A stretch of 64,000 nt of DNA, from assembly GCA_025504975.1 (NCBI GenBank), contig JANUWI010000007.1, forward strand, positions 186,001 through 250,000, given 5' to 3'. The position numbers were made by a program, and so were the translations under genes. Positions 43,939 to 55,521 of the stretch are shown here, in pieces. Each line of letters opens with the position of its first letter. The first letter of the stretch is position 1. This stretch comes from Plenodomus lindquistii (taxonomy: Eukaryota > Ascomycota > Dothideomycetes > Pleosporales > Leptosphaeriaceae). The notes beneath the pieces were generated by a model that had not been told where the DNA came from, did not search any database, and worked only from the letters and a program-made list of their open reading frames with translations.

Positions 43939-46008
43939 ACTGGGAGCATGAACTGGTTGAAGTAAGAAGGAACAAGAGTATGGTAAGTATATATAAAGAC
44001 CCAAGATGCCAGCCAATGACCGGTGAAGAGACCTTCACTCTGACTTATACTAGGCAGGGCTTCTCCAGAATGAATGGCTTGACTCGCGTGCGGTGTCATT
44101 CTAGGGTATCCTTCAGTGCGTGTCATCGGATGAGCGGCGGGTGACCTTTAGCGCACAGGCGGGTCGATAGCCTGTGTGCAGGGCAAGACGAAAGCCTTCA
44201 CCTCGCAATACCACGTTCTAGTGGCTAGAGCATCGAAAAGATACGTTCCAGATCCTCGGATTGAAATGATCGACAAAGAGGCGCCCTACCGATCACGTTT
44301 AACACCAAGGCGCATTTTCGTCGGTCAATACAGGCATAAGCCTCAAAAGAAAGCTGGAGGTCCTAAATTAGGCTCGAATAGTCTACGCCGAGACTGTGGT
44401 GAAGATTCCGGGCGGGCTGAAGTGTTGAGCTTCTGGGCGCGACTTCAATACCGGGCGGAGTCCAAGATACCAAGAAATCTGACTGTGTACGAGTACGACA
44501 GTACATGAAACCAACCTTTCGACATTACCAACAGGAGCATTATACACTGGCCATGTACAGCAAATGGCGAGTCGATACGCTCACTTGGGTTTGGCCATGT
44601 CAGGTGAACCCGTGTGGAGCTTCCGCGCGATGCTGGCCCCTGTCAGATGCATGCATGCTTTATTGAAAGTTAGGTAGAGGTACCTCAGTCCTCTGCCCTA
44701 TGAGCAAACGCGTCGCAAACATGCCGTTTGGGGAATGGAAGATCGGGTAAGCCAGAGTCGCGTGTTGTAGTCAAATAAGTTGTGCACATGTCGGGCCACC
44801 GACGGCTTGGACGTGAAGGCCACGAGCCATGAAGGACGAGTGGCAATTTGATCATCATGATCAAGAAGAGGAGCAACCTGGTGCCTGTGAAAGTTCCTAT
44901 ACGGGACGATGATTCGTATTCACATGCAACAACTGATTTTCTGCGCCACATATGCCCGGTGAATATCAGACAGTGATAGGAGTTCCCGAGGCTGCGACGT
45001 CTCCTTGCTCAGTCTCGCTCAGGCTCAGGGTTAATTCTTCTTAATCAGATGCACCAAGACGTGATACAGGTCTACCTAGTTTGGTACAGAGGGGCCGTAT
45101 CTAAGATCAGCTCGGAGAAGACCTGTGTAGCTGGGTACGTGCTATTGCACCCATACATGCGCGCAGCGCAGCCAGCAGGTAGCATCATGTTGTGTCGTGC
45201 CCCATATGTAACCTGAGTGAGTAGCCTATCTTGGATGGGCTTTAGCTTCGAATGTGAGGCCTGCACAGAACTCAATGATCCTAGAACGTTGGACCAAGAA
45301 ACGGCAGCTAGCAAGGGCTTGGACTGGGACATGCTTTGCGATCAAGGCTCCAAATCGTAATCTCTCGAAATAGACACGAGTGTCAGCGTCAACATCGGCT
45401 GGGAGGACCGGAGTAGTACGAATTTGTTGACAAAAGGTCTCTCTCGAAGTATCATACCCTGTCCCTGTTCTGACATGCCTATTGTAGCTGGCAAAGGCGC
45501 GTCGGCGAGGTGGGTATCCTGCAAGAATATGCGGACGTTGGGGCCGGAGGACGAAGGTGACGTGAACACTAAGATCTGCAGGGGTATCTAGCGCTAAAAG
45601 CCGCACGGACCTTATCACATCCCGAGTGGCTTCATTAGCGGCCGCATGCCGTCCACTTCATACCACTTTTGCATTGCCAGCACTGCTGGCTGCGCAATAG
45701 TATCTCTGATACCAAAGATGACAAGCTTACGTCCCGCCGACTTGTGCTATCCTGTTACAGGTCGCCTCCGCTCTGACTATGGCCCGCTCGCGATTGCGGC
45801 GACTATTCGCATGATCGATCAGGCTACCAAGTGCGAGTCTTCTCGGTACTGCTTCGGCTGGGTTTACGAAAGCAAGGCTTAGCATGATGTACTGGCTCTG
45901 AGTTATCAGGTCAAAATATACAAAAGATCACGTTGCCCCCAGCCCAGACAGGAAGTATTCACAGATCGGGGCTTTGTTCTTTACCTTTCATTCCAGTGCA
46001 ATCTCACT
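43939..46008. other. 2-kb intergenic region without a supported gene
   Basis: Between the divergent laccase and secreted protein genes. Several open frames of 75-130 codons overlap on both strands near 45226-45618, but the longest lacks an ATG and shows no motif. It probably contains both promoters. Confidence 0.5.
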
Positions 46009-47251
46009 ATGTTCTCTCGTTCTTTCTTTCTGGCTGTGGCTGCCACGTCGCTATCTGTTGTAAGGTCAGACCCTGAGCCTGCTATCTGCTATTCCTTTGG
46101 TGTAGACTTCGTCGATGAGGGATCCTACTTCATTAATGCTCAGTCGACGGAACAGTTCACAGCCGTTTCCTACTTCCAGGGTTGCAACGACGATGTAGCC
46201 GATGTTCTCTTCGTCGACCCCAGCAATGATGAGTATCTCTGCTCCCAAATACCCACCGTCCCGGAGAACAGCAACCAGATATCAACATGCCCTATCAAGA
46301 AGAACCAAATGACGTCTGGCCACTGGCTGCTTCTCATACTGGGGAATAACGGTGATGATGGCCAGCCATTCGCATGGCAAAGGGGTATGTCCTAGCCCGT
46401 CAATCTTCAAGGCTAAGTTAACATGACCAGATTTGTATCTCACTGTGGGCAGCCAAATCACCGCCACGATTACGCCTACGATTACGGTGAGCATCCTGAG
46501 TACGCCTACTCAGACACAGACTACCACAAGCACTTCGATCGACGTAGTTGAAATTGGACCCTTGTCCACATTGTTTTTACCATCTGGAACTGCAAAGAAA
46601 ATAAAGACAATCACACCCAAGCCCACGACACAGACTTCCACTAAGACAATGACCAAAACCCGGCTCTCAGTAACGATCCAAAATTCAAAAACCACTCGAA
46701 CCGTGACCGCTACCTGTACGACGCCTGCCCACAACGCGAAGCCAGACAAGCCATGCGAGTACTCCCCAACACTCATCCATCCAGCTGCTCTTGAAACGCC
46801 TACGTCCATTCCCAAAATGCATAGATTCATGCGCAAATCCGATCGCTTGGTTGACTATGAGTGGGCTCGCGCCCGTGTCGAGGCCGCCAAGCAGAGACGC
46901 GCGGAGGGCAAGCTTCAACGACGCGCTCCCGATGCTCCCACTACTACTTTGACTCTCGATTCTGCGGTCAGCACTACTACTACTGTTATTGCGCAAGCGA
47001 GTACAACGACCGAGACCGTCTTGTTTGCGCTTACGTCCTCGTATACACTCCCTGCACCAACCGTACTATCTGGACTTTTTACACAGACCATCACCCTCCC
47101 CGTGTCTACAAAACTCAAATTGAAGCTGGACTACGCTACAACGACAAGGCTCGTCACACTAGGTGCTACTTTTACGAGGACATCGACAATAACCCCTTCC
47201 GCGACACTCAGCGCGTGCAAGCGAGCGGGAGGCCACATCTGGAGATTTTGA
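46009..47251 (+). CDS. Secreted Thr/Ser-rich protein, cell-wall type
   Basis: Exons 46009-46384 and 46431-47251 join across a 46-nt intron (phase 1) to give 398 aa. MFSRSFFLAVAATSLSVVRS is a signal peptide. Residues about 20-140 form a compact domain with four to five Cys (AICYSF, FQGCNDD, YLCSQIP, STCPIKK) ending near GNNGDDGQPFAWQR. The remainder is very rich in Thr and Ser, with repeated TTT and TPT blocks, likely a heavily O-glycosylated stalk. In the middle lies a charged segment (DRLVDYEWARARVEAAKQRR) followed by KLQRRAPDAP, with dibasic sites that a Kex2-like protease could cut. There is no clear GPI tail. I do not know the family name; a role at the cell surface is inferred from composition. 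Confidence 0.75.
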
Positions 47252-50200
47252 TTCAAGACGATTGCGAAAGGCTTTCTGGGCCATGGTTTCTCTTGCTGTT
47301 AGCATTGCTACTTTGATATCCCTCGATTGTTATTAATTGCATTTCAACGGCGTATTTTGAAAGCGAACTCAAATCTGTTGATGTATCCACCTTATGAACC
47401 TTACATGCTTATAGGTAAATACCCTAGCAGGGAGCTGACAGCAAGACACAGTATATCGATCTTGTGCTTATAGTGGTGCAAAGGGTGTAACATGGTATCT
47501 CATGCAACTCCCTCTATGTGATAGTGCTCTGTGGAGACTACTCCATGATAATGCAGCGGTTTGTCAAAACAATCAAGCTCTTTCGTTCATAGCTTGGATC
47601 GAACCATATGTCACTCGCAGAATCATGATAGGCCGTCGTAGCACAATCCCCCCTGCTTCTTATCTGCATAGCTCGAGCAATCATCCCGTTTGAGCGGGAA
47701 TTGTAAATTCAATGCCTCAGATGCCCAGTTCCAACTGCCATCAGCTTCATACATCAAGGCTAGTCTTCAAAATGACCTGGCTGCGCCACATTCCTTCCTG
47801 TTTGCCTTCCAAACTTTCATCGTGCTGCTAAAATGCTGACTCTATCGTATCCCGGTCGCTTAACCCTGCATAGCGCCATATGACACGCGATGGGGCAGAA
47901 CTTGGGCGCAGACATTTCGTGTTCGGTTACACGATCCACTGCGCTAGCACTACACACATCCGACAAGTACACGAGAAACCTGTGGGCCTTGTTCGTGACC
48001 TTTGTCGTGCAGCATCGTGGCCTCGCAACATGGGCTTGACGAGAGAGACCCACAGTGGTCCGCAGTGAGAAACGTGCCTATTCTGATCGACGACAGGGTA
48101 TGGATCTCCTCACTGACATCCGAAGCCTTGAACGCACGCGGCATTTTGCAAGATGTCATGTCGGTGTTATTCGAGCGTAGTTTGAGAGACTCATCAAGGA
48201 AGACGGGTGGGTAATTTTCCCATCAAGGAAAATTGGATTATTACCATTTGCCTGCTGACTGCGTGGGTAGCTTGATCTTGCTCCCGGATTCCCATGTACT
48301 GACGTCGGAGCACCGGGATGTCTTTAGCGAGCGAGACCGAAAGACTGTACTCGCGCAGATGCCTGTACCGTCAGCATTACCGATGACACCCAGCCATTCG
48401 CGTGTCGGTTTCCATTGTCTATCTCCTACAAATCTCAGACAATCGAGTGGCAGAGTAACATGTCTCAGCCGTTCGCGATTCCCCATGTCGTACCTGCGCC
48501 GCAAAGCTCAGCTGAGAGCCAGGCATAGGCGAGACAATAGGTAGCAACCGGCCTCGGTGACACAACCGGGGACAAGTCCGCGCTTGTTGTTGTTGACCCA
48601 ATTCCGGGGTCCCGACTTCTGCAAGCCCGAGCAAGCATACGGGTGCCGAATGCGTATCATCCGATGCAGCCTGGCATGCACCCACCCTGCAGCTTACGAG
48701 CGTCGAGGGAAGACCAAGCTACCAAGTCACTCTGCATCGAAGTGGGTTGCAAAGGCATGTTGTTAGGTAATGCAGGTTATCATACGAGATATCGCTTGTG
48801 GAAAGGAACGTGAGGTTACAACAAGAGGAGGCGTAAGTATAGCGATAGGCTTTAGGGAGCGGATCGGCGCGACTCCAGCGGTAAGTTAAGCCACTGGACT
48901 AACTTTATTGACTTTTGTAAGATAACTCGTCTATCGGTCTTTGCGTGTCAGAAGATAGATCGAGCATAATGTGGAAATTCGTTCGTGGATTTTTTATTAC
49001 CTATCAGCACTGGATGGTACCTTTGACTTTCGCGGTTCTGACATTGTGCCTCTTTGCTCTAAGTACAAGTGATATTGTTCAGGATTCTCCACCTGACAAA
49101 CTCGCATAGCAGGGCTGTCGTGTTCAGCGATCCGAAAGTAGGTTAGAGACATCCACCCTATTGCACTCAGTCAAAGTGGAAGGAATAGGGCAGTAAAAAT
49201 AGCATTCCAAAACGGCATGTATAAAAAGCGTGATGTTACCTAACGCATAATGGTCGACCAATACGACGCTATCAGAGCATGTACTGAAAGTACTTTATCC
49301 CGTACGCCCTCACCATCCTGAGCCAATTCGCCACTGAGACAGCCCTCAGAAACTCCAGGCAGGTTTGCGCAAGAACAACTGCCGTCAGGAGGCAAATCCG
49401 GCAGTCCTAGCAGAGCCCCACCTCCGGTACAGCTCGCCTGGGGCAGTACCTCCTCGGACGTGCTGCGAGCCTACAATAGTAAAGATTGCATTATCGTCGC
49501 GTTGATCCTTACCGAGAGCCAGCAGCCACATGTGAGCGTAATGGACGCAGGGACTGACACGCGCGTGACGGGACCCATGAGGCGCTCGCGCAGTATTCGT
49601 GCAAGTGCTGCAAGAGCTGTGGGCCTGGAGGCTGCGCTTGGAGACCCCCCTGCTACTGAGATCATTAGAATGGTTCACAGCATATCGAGTGCATATTTTC
49701 AGGAGAATGTCGGTAGGCAGGGTCATATGGTCGATCATGCAGGGTGTGTGTCGTGATCGTGCAGTGGTGAGCCATCTCGGGTTGTTGGTGTTGGTGGCGT
49801 GGAAGAGTTGATGGAGGGCGTTTGGTTTAGATAGAGCATTTAGGAACGCAGCATGATCAAACTGCGGGTCGTGTATCGTCATGCTATATAGCTGTAGGAG
49901 TATTGCGGGCGATAATGTCAGACTTGTGCACAACATCATCAGTTTCGCCGGAGTTACTTGCTGAGATTGCTAATGAGACCCTCGGCGAGGTACCTCTCTC
50001 ATGACGCAGGCATAGCTGCCCGTCGTGGTGTTGTCCGTGTTCGGATGTTCTGGAAGCAGACCGAGGGATCACGAAGATGGCATTGGCGCCCACCGCCCAG
50101 AGCCAAACACCCCGGTTCCAGTGCGCAAGTGTCATCCGCATGTGGATCATTGCACCAGTGCAGTAATTCGTACGGACCCGGATCGCAGGTTTGGTTTTTT

Positions 50201-50302
50201 TGGACCCATGCGTCGCCTCCAGATCACGCAGTCGTGAGAATGACCTTGTATAGACGTCCTGAGCCAACGAGTAGTTTCGTACACCCCATCTCGTGTGCTC
50301 AT
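47252..50302. other. 3-kb gene-poor region
   Basis: Open frames on both strands are short, overlap each other and have no family motif. A 184-codon minus frame at 49385-49939 begins with ATG but has no recognisable domain. I list it here rather than as a gene. Confidence 0.5.
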
Positions 50303-51547
50303 TCAGCTCTCTGTTTCCCAGACTAGCGTCTCCCTCCCATCAAACTGCATTGTTGTCCATGATTGTTTCCCACCAAAAGCTTGTGCACTCATAGCGAACC
50401 ACTTTGTTGCCACCCCAGTCCTCGCTACATCATTATCATCCTCCATGACAGTATCCGCATCTCCGTTGACCCTGTTCCTGCTCTTGAAAACGGCCCTGTT
50501 GATGACAATGAACACGTCGCGCATGAATGCCGGCGGCATGAAGCCATGCCATCTGACGCACATTAAATTGATTGGCGCGGTCCCATGACCGAGTTCTGGC
50601 ACCTCATAGCGCGACAGATGCGGATCCATGTCGTCTCCTTGCTTGATTCGAGGCGAGTCCAAGCACACCATATGTAGCCACTCCAGGAGGTCTACAGCAT
50701 CATCGTCGTCATACAGGTCTGGGAGGTCTTTGAGGTTGAGTTGTGGCATCAACACATTGTCTACTCTTGTCACTACCGGCTCGATTTGATTGATCCATGG
50801 GGCGTGTTTCGATATGGCTTCCTTACCCTCCGCCAGCGACTCAGCAGACGAAGGATTGAAATTGTAGAACAGCCAAGTGAGAGACTGGTCGAGAACATTC
50901 TTGCACGCCCATTGTAGCCTTCCAAATGCTTTCCCGCCATGCTTCATCGACGGAGCTTTTAAGTCATACTCTACAACCCATCGCTGCTTTTGGTGTTTCT
51001 TGCCTCCGTCTTCGATAGGTTGGCCCTGGAGACCGCATCGCTCATATGTTGGGCGGTTGAGCTCCATGCGCAACATACCATCATAAAGCTCGAATCGATT
51101 GTCGACCAGGGGGCGACCTTCGCTTAACATCATGATATTGCCTTGCTTGATGTAGCTTTCCAGAAACTCAGTCTCCAGAACCTCTCCAAGTTTCAGGTGC
51201 ACTCTCGCGTACTGCGCTCCAGCTGCACCATTCACGCTGTTGATCTTGTGCTGTACAAGTTCATAAATCTCCTCGGGCAGAATTAGCTGTAGGCTGTGGC
51301 TGAACTTTTGCCCATGGAAGGCCGAGAACGGCTTCTTCTTTGTCGAAACATTTTGCGGATCGAGATAGGTCGGCAGCACACTGTGGGAAAAGTAGATTTT
51401 CGTGTTCGGGCCAGTGTCATCGCTGTGTGTGCCAAGCATTATGGAAACACTGCTGGGAGGCCGTTTTTGGAGTATGGAGGACTTTTCTGACAGATCGAGA
51501 GAGTTTATTGACTTGGAGACCTCGCAAAGTGCCCGGCTGCAAATCAT
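50303..51547 (-). CDS. RNase P/MRP subunit Rpp40-like protein
   Basis: Rpp40 is a protein subunit of nuclear RNase P and RNase MRP, which process tRNA and rRNA precursors. The intronless frame encodes up to 414 aa. Family landmarks include KIYFSHSVLPTYLDP and KKPFSAFHGQKFSHSLQLIL with PEEIYELVQ, then MLRMELNRPTYERCGLQGQP, RWVVEYDLKAPSMKHGGKAF, and RLQWACKNVLDQSLTWLFYN, the last the most typical Rpp40 block. The C-terminal domain has DLLEWLHMVCLDSPRI and RWHGFMPPAFMRDVFIV. The conserved part begins after an ATG at 51439 (MLGTHSDDTG), giving 378 aa. The first ATG at 51547 adds 36 unconserved residues, so the shorter start is likelier. Confidence 0.85.
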   Translation of the reverse strand: MICSRALCEVSKSINSLDLSEKSSILQKRPPSSVSIMLGTHSDDTGPNTKIYFSHSVLPTYLDPQNVSTKKKPFSAFHGQKFSHSLQLILPEEIYELVQHKINSVNGAAGAQYARVHLKLGEVLETEFLESYIKQGNIMMLSEGRPLVDNRFELYDGMLRMELNRPTYERCGLQGQPIEDGGKKHQKQRWVVEYDLKAPSMKHGGKAFGRLQWACKNVLDQSLTWLFYNFNPSSAESLAEGKEAISKHAPWINQIEPVVTRVDNVLMPQLNLKDLPDLYDDDDAVDLLEWLHMVCLDSPRIKQGDDMDPHLSRYEVPELGHGTAPINLMCVRWHGFMPPAFMRDVFIVINRAVFKSRNRVNGDADTVMEDDNDVARTGVATKWFAMSAQAFGGKQSWTTMQFDGRETLVWETES

Positions 51548-51926
51548 AAACTATGAGGCTGAGCTAAGCTCTGCTTAGCTAGCGTCAACGCGAGAACACG
51601 TGAGCGTGTTCCTTCACAAGACGCGTTCTTTGGGCACACGCACAGCACCAATCGGCCACATACGCACGACCTCCCAACATCTTCGAGATAGATATTCCAT
51701 ACAAATATCTCGCATACCAGTGTATGTAGTACTACTGCGACGGGTATAATGGCCACGGTTCGACACCACAATGGCTTACGAAGCCGGAGAACCCCGCTCA
51801 AAAGTTACATCATCGACGTCTCTAGCCGAAGAAGAGCACCCTGACGAAAGTGCCATCCACAAGTAGAGCACCATACTAAACATCGAGCGTCGCAATCCCT
51901 GACCCACATCTCACGCCGTACTTAAA
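51548..51926. promoter_or_regulatory. Divergent promoter region (Rpp40-like / aldo-keto reductase)
   Basis: About 380-490 bp depending on the Rpp40 start. No clear motif apart from short palindromic text near 51560-51580 (GCTAAGCTCTGCTTAGCTAGC). Confidence 0.45.
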
Positions 51927-53031
51927 ATGTTCACGTTTTCTGCTTCCCGATCAATTCGCAACGCCTCTACCACTCGACTATCCCAGATATCTCGACAGAT
52001 CCAACCCAGCACTCAACAACACAGAATGGCTCACAACGGCACAACCGTGAAGCTCAACACAGGCGCCTCAATCCCAGCCATTGGCTTTGGAACATGGCAG
52101 GACAAGGAAGCTCAGGAACCGTACGTCCCCCCCCCCCCCTCTCGCACCTCCACGACCTCCCCAATGCTAACAGCGTCGCCACAGCGCCGTAACCGCCGCC
52201 CTCAAAGCTGGCTACCGCCACATCGACACCGCGCGCATCTACGGCACCGAACCCGCCGTCGGCGCCGCAATCGCCAAATGCGGGATCCCACGCTCAGAAA
52301 TCTTCCTCACCACAAAGCTCTGGAACAACTCGCACCACCCCGACGACGTCGAAGCCGCACTCGATGCCTCGCTCAAGGATCTCGGTACCGATTACCTAGA
52401 TCTATACCTGATGCACTGGCCCTCCCCCTTCGCACGGGGCGACTCGCCCTTCCCCAAGGACGACGCGGGCAAAGTAAAGCCCGGGGATACAGACTACGTA
52501 CAAACCTACAAAGCCATGGAGAAATGTCTAGCCAGCGGCAAAACGCGCGCAATCGGCATCAGTAATTTCAGCAAAGCAGAACTCGAGCGCCTACTCAAGG
52601 AAACAGATACCGTCCCTGCAGTCCACCAGATTGAACTACATCCGTACTTGCAGCAACACTCCTTTACAGAATTTCACGAGCAAAAAGGGATACATGTGAC
52701 GCAGTACTCACCGTTTGGCAACCAGAATGAGATTTACGACAAGGGAAAGGGTATGGGGAAATTGATGGATGATCCGGTGCTGGTGCAGATTGGGGAGAAG
52801 CATGGCAAGACTGGGGCGCAGGTTGCGCTGGCGTGGGGGATCGCAAAGGGGCATTCTGTTATTCCAAAGTCGAAAACGGAGTCGCGGATCAAGGCGAATC
52901 TGGAGGGCGATTTCACGTTGCCGGAAGAAGATGTCAAGAAGATCGATGGTATTGATAAGAAGTTGCGATTTAATGACCCTAGTGCAAACTTTGGGTGGAA
53001 CTTTTACGCCGACTTGGATGGCAAGAAATAG
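51927..53031 (+). CDS. Aldo/keto reductase with presequence-like N-terminus
   Basis: NADPH-dependent carbonyl reductases reduce aldehydes and ketones; the substrate is unknown. Exons 51927-52120 and 52185-53031, split by a 64-nt intron with a C14 run after the donor, give 346 aa. The barrel starts at TVKLNTGASIPAIGFGTWQ. The catalytic set is present: AGYRHIDTARIYG with Asp and Tyr, LTTKLWNN with Lys, LDLYLMHWP with His. The cofactor-binding end has SVIPKSKTESRIKANL. RAIGISNFS and VHQIELHPYLQQ are typical. The first 33 residues (rich in Ser, Arg and Thr, no acids) look like a mitochondrial presequence, and a second ATG at 52026 (MAHNGTTVKL) starts the usual cytosolic form. Two products from alternative starts are possible. 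Confidence 0.93.
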
Positions 53032-53598
53032 AGATTTATAGCTAGAGAAAACATAGCAGAGGAGTTTCCCTACAAGATACGAGTCTAGCATGGATTTTAT
53101 TTCTTCACAACACGCGTATCTGAAAAAGGTATGCACCTGATATGCAAACGCCTGCCGGACCAAAGATTCCCATTATTCATAACACTCGTCAACGTCATTG
53201 TCGTCAACATGTCCGTCTACGTGGTATCATCTCGCGACACATCCATAGTACAAACGCACCTCGCCGTGCATGCGAATCGCGTGGAAAATAAGAAAAACAA
53301 ATCATCCAAAAAGTCATAAAGACAATATGCAGTGACCGAAGTCAAAGAAACAAGGGGGCGTAATTTCGAGGGAGGAAGGGGAGTGGTATCGAAAAATCGT
53401 AAAGGAAAAGGAGTCCCACCCATTGCAGGAAGGAGAAAAAGACTCATCAGGCTGTGTTGTATGTCATCAGTCGTCAGTGTCGTTTTGAAGGAATCCGGGG
53501 CATGCAGAAAAATGTAGAACGCCAGGAAAAACCAAAGGAAAGGAGAACATGCGAAAGAAAGGGAGAGAGGGAGGGAGGGGGGAAGGAGTCAACACCAC
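53032..53598. other. Convergent 3' intergenic region (AKR / F-box-like gene)
   Basis: Purine-rich plus strand near 53330-53590 (AGGGAGGGAGG). Only 3' UTRs expected; no gene seen. Confidence 0.5.
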
Positions 53599-54721
53599 CT
53601 ACTCCACACACCTCACACTCCGTCTACCACTCCTTCTCCTCATCCCCGCAATCTGTCTCGTGCCCACCCCTCCCGTCCCTGTAATCACACCGCCTACCCC
53701 GTTCTTCTGCACGGCACCTCTCGTCTTCGCTACGCTGATATCCGGCAAGAATCTCGTAATAGCACACAGCGAGCAGGGCTTGCCAAACTGTTCTTTATGA
53801 GCGTTGTGGAACGCACGGGTGCGGTAGAGCTGCAGAGCCAGGGCTTCGACGTCGATGCGTAGGACCCAGCTGGGGCTGCCGCGGATGAGCGGGGAGGAAG
53901 TGATTGTGGAGGGAGAGATGTGATACTGGGAGGAGACTTCTTCGATGGTCTATTGTAAGCCTATTAGCGTGTTTCTGTTTTTCGAGCATCAATGTGGCGG
54001 GCAAAGAGAGATATGGGTGACTTACTAGGGTTTGTCGGTAGAAGCAGCTCATACATGCAGTCATGACTCTCTTGACTACGGTGAATGGATAGCAGTCTAG
54101 CACTACATAGCAGTAGACACAGGTTCGAGGAGCATGTTGAAGCCACAGACGTCGGTAAACGATGAATCTGAGATCTGGATATGCGGCTTGTGAACCGTAC
54201 TTGTCGAATTGCGCAAAGGGGAGTTTGAACATGGTGTCGTTGCAGGAGCGCACAAGGTGGGAGCAGTAGCTCTCGACCAGCTCATTGCAGCGCCGTGATG
54301 TCAAGCTCAACGCATTGAATGGGTGTGATATGTGGTGCAGTGAAAACAGGTTTGAAGCCCAATTCGGAATTACAGAGGGCTGTGTCAAGTCTTCGTCGCC
54401 CTTGAGAGCATACTTTGTTGCAGCGGGGAAATCATGTGCGCTCTGGGCCTCTGTGAAGCCTGGGAGGTGGGCACGAGGATGTGTAAGATAGGACAATATT
54501 TGATTGAAGATTTCGACTGGTAATGCTTCGAGCCTGCTTTGTGGGACTGAGTTTGATGGATCCCGCGAGCGGGGTGTGGAATGTTGGGCGCGGAACTGGG
54601 CCAAGGCTTGATGGGGTTGTGGTGGTTGCACAAGAGCGCGGTGATTTTGGTAGCTCTCGGGTGGGACGTCGGCGATGGAGGTGCATGCAGTGTCCACGTC
54701 CAGCATGGGAATGTCGTCCAT
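53599..54721 (-). CDS. F-box-like domain protein
   Basis: Exons 54721-54026 and 53949-53599 join across a 76-nt intron (GTAAGT..AATAG, phase 0) to give 348 aa. The start is MDDIPMLDVDTACTSIADV; a longer in-frame ATG at 54805 adds a hydrophobic stretch that looks like translated 5' leader. Residues about 65-85 (SRLEALPVEIFNQILSYLTH) form an F-box-like motif, with the second half displaced (HISHPFNALSLTSRRCNELV). Such proteins usually recruit substrates to SCF ubiquitin ligases, but many fungal members are of unknown role. Further on are Cys pairs (RTCVYCYVVLDCY, TACMSCFYRQTL, KPCSLCAITRF), which could bind zinc. The C-terminus is basic (MRRRSGRRSVRC). Confidence 0.8.
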
Positions 54722-55397
54722 TGAGGAGGAAAGGATTAAGTGTATAGAGGGTGAAGAGAAGAGCAGCAGCGACGACAGAAAGAAAAGGGCAGAGAAGCGT
54801 CTCACGTTAGGCGGGCTGGAGGACGTGGGCGCCTTATGAAGGGCTGCATGCTGTGCATGGCCCTGGGCTATTGTACACGGCGACGAAAAAGCGACGAGTC
54901 GAACAGGCGCGGGACACTAGAGTGTCCGCCAACGAGCTTCTCGGGATGCCGACTCGTCGGTTTTGCGGGCGCTGATTGGCGGGCGGTGCCTAATTGTTCG
55001 GGTGGCTGCAGCGCCGAACGCGGTAGAGGTTCTTTTTGCACGTTATGGACATGACGCAAGCAGGCAAGCGGATCAACGGGGGAGGCTGAGATTGGCGCGG
55101 GCGTGTGCGAGGACAGACGACGCGGCGACAAGTCTTCGCATGGCCACCGACCATGTCCGAGCGGTGGCCTGCTCGTTGCCTGACAATGGGATGGGGAGAG
55201 AATGCATGCGCGGACTCCAGTATGGCGGGGGGAGCGGTGCGGCCATGTCCGCAGCGTCGACAAAAGGGGCTAGCGCCCGCGCCGCATGCGGCAAGGGCTG
55301 TCCCCCGTCGGACAACCACCACCCACGCCCTGCCACTGCGACCCGCCCGACGACTGGACCGACCGACTGCGAGTTGCGCGCGCGGGACACGACCACC
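54722..55397. promoter_or_regulatory. Divergent promoter region (F-box-like / SIR2)
   Basis: GC-rich 676-bp region. The sirtuin frame stays open upstream to an ATG at 54963, but that extension is Arg/Ala-rich and unconserved, so I treat it as 5' leader. Confidence 0.5.
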
Positions 55398-55473
55398 ATG
55401 GCTGTCCACGCCCCCGAGGCCCACGTCGGTGCCAGCGACGCCCGCCCGCCGTCTGTCCACGCCTACGCCCGCA

Positions 55474-55521
<48 letters not shown>

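Noticed and set aside
45226..45618. 130-codon minus frame in the laccase upstream region
   Set aside because: No ATG at its start, overlaps another open frame, and shows no recognisable domain.
49385..49939. 184-codon minus frame with ATG
   Set aside because: No domain, composition unlike neighbours, and no splice partner found; kept only as a note.
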